7,893 bases of DNA, taken from assembly GCA_934650975.1 (NCBI GenBank), contig CAKUFW010000087.1, forward strand, positions 1 through 7,893, written 5' to 3'. Both the position numbers and the translations under genes were made by a program. The stretch is from an uncultured Collinsella sp. GTDB lineage: Bacteria > Actinomycetota > Coriobacteriia > Coriobacteriales > Coriobacteriaceae. The notes below the pieces were generated by a model. The model did not search any database. It saw only the letters and a program-made list of their open reading frames with translations, and was not told where the DNA came from. Below are positions 1 to 4,789 of the stretch, in pieces (the stretch's first letter is position 1; the number at the start of each line of letters is the position of its first letter).

Positions 1-15
1 AGTCCTGCGCAAGAC

Positions 16-38
16 GAAGGCCACATTAAGTGGCCTTC
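16..38 (+). terminator. Terminator-like hairpin at left edge
   Basis: A perfect 9-bp stem (GAAGGCCAC pairing with GTGGCCTTC) encloses the 5-nt loop ATTAA. On the plus strand it is followed by a short T-rich stretch, CTTTG, so it could end a gene lying left of the window. On the minus strand it is followed by GTCTT, and it lies about 135 nt past the stop of the surface-protein gene, so it could also stop that transcript. The T tract is weak in both directions. It marks the left side of the AT-richer block. Positions 39-172 contain nothing that I recognise as a gene. Confidence 0.6.
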
Positions 39-172
39 TTTGCGTGCGGAACTCGCGATCAATCAAATATATTGCGGGCGGGCACGCGGCCCTTTTGGGT
101 CCAACGCGCTACATACCGGACTGGTTGTCTGAATATAAGAAAGAGACGGCCCCTTGGACTAAATACTTAGTT

Positions 173-1894
173 TTACTTTACGCTGCGCTTTTTGTTTCTG
201 CCGTAAACGGTTGTAACGATTGCTGTACCGCCGCTGGCAAACAACAGGGCGATCCACAAAGCAAAGCTGTTTGCATCGCCAGCCTGCGGAAGCTTATCGG
301 TTGTTCCCGGTTTGGTGCTGGCAGGTTTTTTCTCTTTGGTGCTGGCGGGTTTTTTCTCAAGAGCAGCAATCGCATCTTCGATAGCCTTTGCCATTGCATC
401 AACTTCGCTCTGTTCAGTGATGTTCTTGTCACGGACAACAGCCTTGACAGCAGCTTCCACACCGGAGAAATCCTTGTAGTCATTCTTGTTTAGCGCATTT
501 GCTTTGGCAATGGCTGCATCGACTTTGGTGTAGTCGGCAGGCAAATAAGTCATTGCGATAGCATGCGAATGAGTCGCCGTATCAGCCGTAATCGTAATAT
601 TGGAATTGAAAACCTCGCAATTATCTGCGCTGACTTCGGCTTGATAGGTACCTGCCTCCAAATTGGCGGGGTTTGTTACTACCTGACCGTTCACTTTGAT
701 GATTACATTTGTCAGTTCAGCAGGTGTTACAACAAAAGAAACTGCATATTTCGGTGCTGGCAGAATAGGTGTGCCATTTGAGTTGAATCGATAATTGCCG
801 CCAGCAGCAGTGATTTCATTAAAGAAATCTTCCGTTTTCATGGAGTCAAGGGTCTTTTCTGTTCCAGCATTCTGGTACTTAAAGCAAGCCGTGACATTCT
901 CAGTTCCCACGAAATAATTGTTTTCAAAAGCAGGTGTATTCGAAGAAATGCCGCCTGCAATGCCACCTAAACGCTTATAAGGTGTAGTGGCAGTATATTG
1001 AGACAAATCCACTTCACCGGCAAAATAACAATGTTTGATTTCTGTACCTGCACCAACTGTCCCTGCGATGCCGCCGAAATCTGTGGTTCCGTTGCCAAGA
1101 GGAACCATTTTTCCTGTGGAATAACAATTGATAATCTTTGAAGCTTGATACAACTGCCCAACGATTCCGCCGGTACAGGGTGCCCAAGAGGTCATCTCGC
1201 CTGTATTAGCACAATACTGTACGGTACTGTTTTGAGCAAAGCCTACGATACCGCCCATCTGGAAAGAGCTGACATCCTTCGTTATTGAAAAATTCCCCTT
1301 GTTTTGGCAGTACTCAATCGTGCTATTTATTGCATATCCGCACATAGCCGCAGTACCGTTAATATATTTGTCTGTATCCGTGAACGACACATCTGAAACG
1401 CAGTCAGAAATTTTGCTGTCTGCTGCAACACCTGCTACCGTTCCAAAATAGACATACCCCGAATTGGATACATCCAGCTTGCCTTGAATTGTCAAACCGG
1501 AAATTTCAGCGCCGTAAACCTCACTGAATAATCCGAAAGACGGATATTCTGTCTTTCCATAGTTTTCGGAAAAATCTAAATTGGAAATCGTATGCCCGTT
1601 TCCATAAAATTTGCCGCTGAAGTAATGCAACAGAGTTCCGTCAGTAGCAAATACGCTACCAATTGGTGTCCACGCAATACCTGTTAAATCCAAATCTGCA
1701 TCAAGAGATACAACCGCATCTGTCTTATCGTCGTATTCGCCATTGTCCACAGCTTTTGCAAATTGCAAAAGCTCATCTACTGTTGTGATTGATGTTTTGC
1801 TGCTTTGCGCGTTCTCTTCTGCAGAGGCTGTCATCGGAACAAGTGTCATCGCAAGGCACAGCGCAAGCAGAATGCCTAGAAGCTTTTTCTTCAT
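173..1894 (-). CDS. Sortase-anchored surface protein with GLUG repeats
   Basis: This is predicted to be a secreted protein attached to the cell wall by a sortase; its ligand is unknown. From the ATG at 1894 it is 573 aa. That start is preferred because the ribosome binding site GGGAGGA (1901-1907) lies 6 nt upstream. In-frame TTG (1909) and ATG (1900) codons overlap or abut the site. Residues 1-25 form a signal peptide (MKKK, hydrophobic core, ASA cleavage site). Residues about 45-110 contain a W-x-PIG ... GNGHTISNL segment typical of GLUG proteins. At least six repeats of the GG(I)(V/A)G ... N/HCY...G type follow at about 151-334. A beta-rich segment spans about 383-450. A FIVAR-like helical region lies at about 452-515. 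Two EKKPASTK repeats, the LPQAG motif (535-539), a membrane segment (about 543-565) and the tail RNKKRSVK complete it. LPQAG departs from the usual LPxTG. Base and codon use are AT-richer than in murB and xfp, which suggests transfer. No sortase gene is in the window. The surface-protein call is firm; adhesion or glycan binding is only a guess. Confidence 0.85.
   Translation of the reverse strand: MKKKLLGILLALCLAMTLVPMTASAEENAQSSKTSITTVDELLQFAKAVDNGEYDDKTDAVVSLDADLDLTGIAWTPIGSVFATDGTLLHYFSGKFYGNGHTISNLDFSENYGKTEYPSFGLFSEVYGAEISGLTIQGKLDVSNSGYVYFGTVAGVAADSKISDCVSDVSFTDTDKYINGTAAMCGYAINSTIEYCQNKGNFSITKDVSSFQMGGIVGFAQNSTVQYCANTGEMTSWAPCTGGIVGQLYQASKIINCYSTGKMVPLGNGTTDFGGIAGTVGAGTEIKHCYFAGEVDLSQYTATTPYKRLGGIAGGISSNTPAFENNYFVGTENVTACFKYQNAGTEKTLDSMKTEDFFNEITAAGGNYRFNSNGTPILPAPKYAVSFVVTPAELTNVIIKVNGQVVTNPANLEAGTYQAEVSADNCEVFNSNITITADTATHSHAIAMTYLPADYTKVDAAIAKANALNKNDYKDFSGVEAAVKAVVRDKNITEQSEVDAMAKAIEDAIAALEKKPASTKEKKPASTKPGTTDKLPQAGDANSFALWIALLFASGGTAIVTTVYGRNKKRSVK
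311..358 (-). repeat. Tandem 24-bp duplication in wall-spanning linker
   Basis: Two adjacent 24-bp units (311-334 and 335-358) differ at one base (A at 323, G at 347). Each encodes EKKPASTK in the surface protein, just before the sorting signal. Proline/threonine/lysine repeats at this position are typical of wall-spanning linkers, and the unit keeps the reading frame, so copy number could vary without breaking the protein. Confidence 0.85.
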
Positions 1895-1900
1895 CTTCAT

Positions 1901-1907
1901 TCCTCCC
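1901..1907 (-). promoter_or_regulatory. Ribosome binding site deciding the surface-protein start
   Basis: On the minus strand the site reads GGGAGGA. It is followed after 6 nt by the ATG at 1892-1894. The upstream TTG (1907-1909) overlaps the site and the ATG at 1898-1900 directly abuts it, so neither is a good start. Confidence 0.8.
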
Positions 1908-1929
1908 AAATAATGCTATTCGCTACTTA

Positions 1930-1959
1930 CTTCCTCCGACAGCGGACATGCCGGAGAAG
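1930..1959 (-). other. Stem-loop in leader of surface-protein gene
   Basis: On the minus strand CTTCTCCG pairs with CGGAGGAAG, with one bulged G and a 13-nt loop. It sits about 35 nt upstream of the surface-protein start, between the leader ORF and the ribosome binding site. There is no T tract after it, so it does not look like a classic terminator. It could influence translation or mRNA stability; this is inference. Confidence 0.35.
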
Positions 1960-2023
1960 ATAGAAGGCTTAACCTGCTTAACCGGGAAAGATTGATTTGC
2001 CGGTCGTGGTTAGGACTTCAATA

Positions 2024-2242
2024 TCAAACCACCATCCTTCCGGAAAACGCAAAAACCGAAGCCAAGGCATACTGCACCCTGTCTTCGGCAACCGGTTCGT
2101 TATAAATTGTATGAAATAAGACTTGAAACGCTGAAAAAGCGGCGCTATGCTCCTGCCGAGCCGAGCCGAGCCGAGCCGAGCCGAGCCGAGCCGAGCCGAG
2201 CCGAGCCGAGCCGAGAAAAGTCGCTGCATTTCCATTCGCCAT
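2024..2242 (-). CDS. Short leader ORF with LGSAR repeats (putative phase-variable)
   Basis: I do not recognise this product. The 72-aa frame starts at the ATG 2240-2242. AAGGAGGG (2250-2257) lies 7 nt upstream, one of the best ribosome binding sites in the window. A TTG two codons earlier is an alternative start. The product begins MANGNAATF, runs through four LGSAR units encoded by twelve CCGAG/CTCGG pentamers, and ends with a unique tail that finishes SGRMVV. It has no signal peptide or membrane segment. It lies 129 nt upstream of the surface-protein start on the same strand, in the same AT-richer block, with no clear promoter between them, so co-transcription is likely. One extra repeat would route translation into a frame ending at 1978 (about 89 aa). 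One fewer would stop it at 2145, right after the repeats (about 30 aa). This suggests a regulatory leader rather than a protein with its own job. A spurious ORF across a repeat remains possible. Confidence 0.5.
   Translation of the reverse strand: MANGNAATFLGSARLGSARLGSARLGSARQEHSAAFSAFQVLFHTIYNEPVAEDRVQYALASVFAFSGRMVV
2156..2215. repeat. Pentanucleotide tandem repeat, 12 perfect CCGAG units
   Basis: Twelve uninterrupted CCGAG units occupy 60 bp (CTCGG on the coding minus strand). A 5-bp unit gives the same peptide, LGSAR, in all three frames, so the repeat never introduces a stop and only sets the frame of what follows. Long perfect repeats whose unit is not a multiple of three are the hallmark of slipped-strand phase variation. 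Confidence 0.97.
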
Positions 2243-2249
2243 AGTCAAG

Positions 2250-2257
2250 CCCTCCTT
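2250..2257 (-). promoter_or_regulatory. Strong ribosome binding site of leader ORF
   Basis: The minus strand reads AAGGAGGG and is followed after 7 nt by the ATG at 2240-2242. The near-consensus match and ideal spacing are the main evidence that the repeat-containing ORF is translated. Confidence 0.75.
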
Positions 2258-2272
2258 CCCTATTGTAATTCT

Positions 2273-2310
2273 CCACTTATGATTTTACCTGCCAATTCAA
2301 TCATAAGTGG
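2273..2310. repeat. 12-bp perfect inverted repeat upstream of leader ORF
   Basis: CCACTTATGATT (2273-2284) and AATCATAAGTGG (2299-2310) are exact reverse complements around a 14-nt spacer. A further U-G and a C-G pair would extend the stem outward in plus-strand RNA. It lies about 15 nt upstream of the leader ORF ribosome binding site and just beyond the murB terminator. It could be an operator for the leader/surface-protein unit, an RNA stem in its 5' untranslated region, or the end of the transferred block. I could not find a convincing -35/-10 pair here. Confidence 0.6.
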
Positions 2311-2323
2311 GGGATTATAAAAG

Positions 2324-2365
2324 CCGAAAGGGAGAGGACTTCCTTACGAAGCCTCTCCCTTTCGG
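2324..2365 (-). terminator. Strong intrinsic terminator of murB
   Basis: A perfect 14-bp stem (2324-2337 with 2352-2365) continues past one bulged base into a 4-bp inner stem with a 5-nt loop. On the minus strand it begins about 10 nt after the murB stop and is followed by CTTTTAT, a fair U tract. On the plus strand the tail is much poorer, so it works mainly leftward. It isolates the leader/surface-protein unit from murB transcription. Confidence 0.85.
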
Positions 2366-2375
2366 GGCCTTCTAT

Positions 2376-3338
2376 TTAAAGGAATTCGCCTACTCGGTGG
2401 ACTTCGGGTTCTAGGTCTACTCCGAACTGGTCTTTAACGGTTGTTTGGATGTGACGGATGAGTTCGTCGACGTCGGCGGCGGTGGCGTGGTCGGCGTTGA
2501 CGATGAAGCCGCAGTGCTTCTCGCTCACCTGTGCACCGCCGATGGCGTGGCCGCGCAGGCCGGCGTCCATGATGAGCTTGCCGGCAAAGTAGCCCTCGGG
2601 GCGCTTGAAGGTGGAACCGGCGCTTGGCATGTCGAGCGGCTGCTTGTCCTCGCGGCGCTGGCGGTAATCGTCCATGTCGGCCTTGATCATCGCGGCGTTG
2701 CCCGGGGCGAGGCTGAAGGTTGCCGAGAGTACGATAAAGCCGTCGTCGGCGATGCGGCTTTTGCGATAGCCCAGGTTGAGCTCATCGACATCGAACTCAA
2801 TGATGTTGCCGCTGCCGCGCGTGCCGTCGTCGAGCACGCGGGCGGGCTTATAGACGCGCACGGACTCCAGAACATCGGCCATGCAGGCGCCGTAGGCACC
2901 GGCGTTCATATAGCAGGCGCCGCCGACCGAGCCGGGGATGCCCGAGATGGGCTCCATGCCGGTAAGGCCGGCCTCGGCTGCCGCGGCCGCGACATCCGAG
3001 AGCAGCGCGCCGGCTGCTGCCGTGACATGCGTGCCGTCGACGGTGATGTTGGAGAGACCTTCGCCCAGCACCACGACGACGCCGCGGATGCCCTTGTCGC
3101 CGACGAGCAGGTCGGAACCGTTGCCCACGACGGTGAGCGGCAGATCGCAACGGTAGCAGGTGTCGAGCGTGGCGACGAGGCCCTGCTCGGTATCGGGCGT
3201 AACGAAGACATCGGCCGGGCCGCCGATCTTAAACGTGGTGTGCTCGCGCATGGGCTCGCTCATGAGCACGTTGTCCTCGCCGGCAACACCGGCGAGCGCG
3301 CAGAGCAGGTCCTCGTTAAAAAAGTCATTCTCGTGCAT
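2376..3338 (-). CDS. murB: UDP-N-acetylenolpyruvoylglucosamine reductase
   Basis: MurB is a cytoplasmic flavoenzyme. With NADPH and bound FAD it reduces UDP-GlcNAc-enolpyruvate to UDP-MurNAc in peptidoglycan precursor synthesis. From the ATG at 3338 the protein is 320 aa, close to the usual length of about 300. That start is preferred because AAGGCGG lies 8 nt upstream. The open frame continues 30 codons further but those residues run through a candidate promoter and do not resemble MurB. Visible motifs include HTTFKIGGPAD (about 33-43), the FAD-binding VVGNGSDLLV (about 70-79), GIPGSVGGACYMNAGAYG (about 133-150) and LGYRKSR (about 188-194). PSAGSTFKRP (about 237-246) contains the serine used as proton donor in the family, and LEPEVHRVG near the C terminus carries the conserved glutamate. 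It is divergent from the LacI-type gene and ends in a strong terminator. Its last 20 or so codons use more A-ending codons than the rest. Confidence 0.95.
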   Translation of the reverse strand: MHENDFFNEDLLCALAGVAGEDNVLMSEPMREHTTFKIGGPADVFVTPDTEQGLVATLDTCYRCDLPLTVVGNGSDLLVGDKGIRGVVVVLGEGLSNITVDGTHVTAAAGALLSDVAAAAAEAGLTGMEPISGIPGSVGGACYMNAGAYGACMADVLESVRVYKPARVLDDGTRGSGNIIEFDVDELNLGYRKSRIADDGFIVLSATFSLAPGNAAMIKADMDDYRQRREDKQPLDMPSAGSTFKRPEGYFAGKLIMDAGLRGHAIGGAQVSEKHCGFIVNADHATAADVDELIRHIQTTVKDQFGVDLEPEVHRVGEFL

Positions 3339-3381
3339 ACGAATATCCGCCTTATGGTGGTCGTTTTCATCAATCGAATGC

Positions 3382-3412
3382 AATATACCCCACCCGGATG
3401 GATTTGGTGCAA
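3382..3412 (-). promoter_or_regulatory. Candidate murB promoter
   Basis: On the minus strand TATATT (complement of 3382-3387) is a good -10 match, about 45 nt upstream of the murB start. TTGCAC (complement of 3407-3412) is a possible -35, but the 19-nt spacing is longer than ideal. This overlaps the extended open frame ahead of the MurB ATG and supports the shorter start. Confidence 0.4.
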
Positions 3413-3477
3413 AGTAACCTGACCCCAATGCACCAATCGGCTTGCGCTGGCGGCGATAAAAGTGCCGTTTACCGGAT

Positions 3478-3494
3478 TGGTAAAGTGTTTATCA
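3478..3494. promoter_or_regulatory. Putative operator upstream of the LacI-type gene
   Basis: The near-palindrome TGGTAAAGTGTTTATCA shares the half-sites TGnTAAA and TTTAnCA with the two boxes in front of xfp, but its centre is 3 nt instead of 4. It lies 22 nt upstream of a TATACT -10 candidate for the regulator gene. A second, looser arm pair (GATAAA at 3455-3460, TTTACC at 3468-3473) lies just upstream. Autoregulation by the adjacent repressor is the natural guess, weakened by the one-base difference in spacing. Confidence 0.35.
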
Positions 3495-3515
3495 TCGAGG
3501 TAGAGGGACGGTCGC

Positions 3516-3521
3516 TATACT
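3516..3521 (+). promoter_or_regulatory. Candidate -10 element of the LacI-type gene
   Basis: TATACT matches the -10 consensus at five of six positions and is identical to the candidate -10 in front of xfp. It lies 35 nt upstream of the regulator ATG. No good -35 hexamer is seen at 16-18 nt spacing. Confidence 0.35.
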
Positions 3522-3556
3522 TTCAAGAGATTGCGCGAATACTCGGAAGGAGCGAG

Positions 3557-4585
3557 ATGGGCAACAAGGTTACTCTCAAGCAGATTGCCCAGGAGGTGGG
3601 GCTTTCCCCCTCGTCGGTCTCGCTTGTCCTTAACAACCGACCTTGCCGTATCTCGGAAGAAAACCGCAAGCGCATCAAGGAAGTTGCCGCACAAAACCAT
3701 TATGTTCCCAACCAGATCGCGCGCAGCCTGGTCATGCGCGAATCGCGCACCCTGGGTCTTATCGTGCCCAATATCGAGAGCCGCTTTTTTGCCTCGCTTG
3801 CCGGCAGCCTGGAAAAGCGCTGCCGCGAGGACGGCTACGCGCTCTTTATTACCAGCTCGGGTGGAAGTGCCGAGGACGATCTGGAGCTCCTGCGCCAGCT
3901 GGTGACGCGCGGTGTCGATGGTGTGTTCCTGGTTGTGGGCGACGAGTTCTCGGACGACCGCGCCCTGCGCGAAGAGGTCAGCCATCTGCCTATCCCGGCT
4001 GTAATGGTTGACCGTGCCATTGAGGGACTCGAGTGCGACAAGGTGATGTTCGACCACGAGATGGGTGGCTACATGGCTACCCGCTACTTGATCGAGCAGG
4101 GGCACCGTCGCATTGCCTGCTTGGTTAACGCGCGTCGTTCCAATACGGGCCGCAAGCGACTTGCCGGCTATGAGCGCGCGCTGCGCGAGGTTGGCCTGCC
4201 GATCGACGCGCGTTTGGAGTTTGAGAGCGAGTATTACATTCCGAGCGCCTACGAGGCATCGGAGGCGGTGCTGGCGACCGACGCCACCGCCGTCTTTGCA
4301 AGCTCGGATAACATTGCGCTGGGCCTACTTAAACGCCTGCACGAGATGGGGAAGAGTATTCCGGGCGATATCTCGGTGGTGAGCTATGACAACTCGGCAG
4401 CCGACGTTCTCTTTGAGCCGGCGCTGACCGCGATCGAGCAGGATCCTGGTGTCCTTGCGGAGCATGCTTTTGGCTGCATGTCCAAGCGTCTTGCCGGTAG
4501 GGGCGGCAGGCGTGCCGAAGAGGTCGTTCTGGAGCCCGCGCTCATCGTAAAGGACAGCGTGCTCGAGCTTACTAAACACAACTAA
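3557..4585 (+). CDS. LacI-family transcriptional regulator
   Basis: This is a 342-aa DNA-binding regulator of the LacI/GalR family, which normally acts as a dimer that releases its operator on binding a sugar or sugar phosphate. The N-terminal helix-turn-helix is at about residues 5-26 (VTLKQIAQEVGLSPSSVSLVLN). The hinge with the family motif PNQIARSL is at about 51-58. A periplasmic-binding-protein-like effector domain follows, starting TLGLIVPNIES and including VFASSDNIALGLL and GDISVVSYDNS. Length is typical. The ATG at 3557 is chosen because GGAAGGAG (3545-3552) lies 4 nt upstream and the HTH begins four residues later. The open frame extends 53 codons further upstream but those residues overlap the murB promoter region and are not family-like. 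It precedes xfp on the same strand with a 204-bp gap holding two matching operator boxes, so xfp is its likely target. The effector cannot be told from sequence. Confidence 0.93.
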   Translation: MGNKVTLKQIAQEVGLSPSSVSLVLNNRPCRISEENRKRIKEVAAQNHYVPNQIARSLVMRESRTLGLIVPNIESRFFASLAGSLEKRCREDGYALFITSSGGSAEDDLELLRQLVTRGVDGVFLVVGDEFSDDRALREEVSHLPIPAVMVDRAIEGLECDKVMFDHEMGGYMATRYLIEQGHRRIACLVNARRSNTGRKRLAGYERALREVGLPIDARLEFESEYYIPSAYEASEAVLATDATAVFASSDNIALGLLKRLHEMGKSIPGDISVVSYDNSAADVLFEPALTAIEQDPGVLAEHAFGCMSKRLAGRGGRRAEEVVLEPALIVKDSVLELTKHN

Positions 4586-4620
4586 ACACGTTTATCAATT
4601 CGCATAAAGTGAATGTGGAG

Positions 4621-4647
4621 CGCCTGTGATAGACGATATCGCAGGTG
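4621..4647 (+). terminator. Stem-loop after the LacI-type gene, possible terminator
   Basis: CCTGTGATA (4623-4631) pairs with TATCGCAGG (4637-4645) through one G-U pair, with a 5-nt loop, GACGA. Two more outer pairs extend it. It begins 35 nt after the regulator stop. The nearest T run (GGTTTTG) is about 10 nt downstream, so it is a poor intrinsic terminator, though it could separate the regulator transcript from xfp. Confidence 0.4.
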
Positions 4648-4684
4648 AAGGTCTGGTTTTGCTTGCCTGCGAAAGGGATAATGA

Positions 4685-4702
4685 TGCTAAAACGTTTTTT
4701 CA
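4685..4702. promoter_or_regulatory. LacI-type operator O1 upstream of xfp
   Basis: TGCTAAAACGTTTTTTCA contains the 10-bp palindrome AAAACGTTTT (4689-4698) with the central CG typical of LacI/GalR operators. It is the upstream member of a pair. Confidence 0.7.
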
Positions 4703-4705
4703 CCA

Positions 4706-4723
4706 TGATAAAACGTTTTAGCA
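4706..4723. promoter_or_regulatory. LacI-type operator O2 upstream of xfp
   Basis: TGATAAAACGTTTTAGCA contains the perfect 12-bp palindrome TAAAACGTTTTA (4709-4720). Its centre is exactly 21 bp from that of O1, two helical turns, which puts both sites on one face of the DNA. O1 and O2 also form a larger dyad: 14 bp at 4685-4698 is the exact reverse complement of 4710-4723. O2 abuts the candidate -10 element, so a bound repressor would occlude the promoter. Confidence 0.75.
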
Positions 4724-4725
4724 AA

Positions 4726-4731
4726 TATACT
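4726..4731 (+). promoter_or_regulatory. Candidate -10 element of xfp
   Basis: TATACT follows O2 by two bases and would place the transcription start near 4738, with a leader of about 50 nt. No recognisable -35 hexamer is at standard spacing; that region is occupied by the operators. An alternative -10, GATAAT at 4677-4682, would put the operators at and just after the start site. Either arrangement suits repression. Confidence 0.45.
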
Positions 4732-4789
4732 AGTCCCAACGAAAGGTTGCCGTATCGGAGGGTGACCGTGCAGCGAAGGGACATAAACA

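Noticed and set aside
44..493. Plus-strand open frame of 149 codons at the left edge
   Set aside because: Most of it is antisense to the sorting-signal end of the surface protein. There is no good ribosome binding site and no recognisable domain.
1978..2235. LPKTG motif in the alternative frame of the leader region
   Set aside because: It is not followed by a hydrophobic segment and basic tail, and there is no signal peptide, so it is not a sortase signal. The frame is kept only as a possible state after repeat slippage.
2314..2319. Perfect TATAAT on the minus strand as promoter for the leader ORF
   Set aside because: It lies in the tail of the murB terminator and lacks a -35 match at 16-18 nt. 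It may simply be part of the U tract, so it was not called.
32..2373. GGCCTTCT at 32-39 and 2366-2373 as direct repeats flanking an insertion
   Set aside because: Both copies sit in terminator hairpins or tails where this motif is common, and there are no element ends next to them.
2445..3422. Open frame of 325 codons on the plus strand antisense to murB
   Set aside because: It is a composition-driven shadow of murB with a low-complexity Ala/Val/Gly/His-rich translation.
3339..3428. N-terminal extension of MurB by 30 codons
   Set aside because: The stretch contains a candidate -10 element and no MurB-like residues; AAGGCGG placed before the ATG at 3338 supports the shorter form.
3398..3556. 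N-terminal extension of the LacI-type regulator by 53 codons
   Set aside because: LacI-family proteins begin a few residues before the helix-turn-helix, and GGAAGGAG sits directly before the ATG at 3557.
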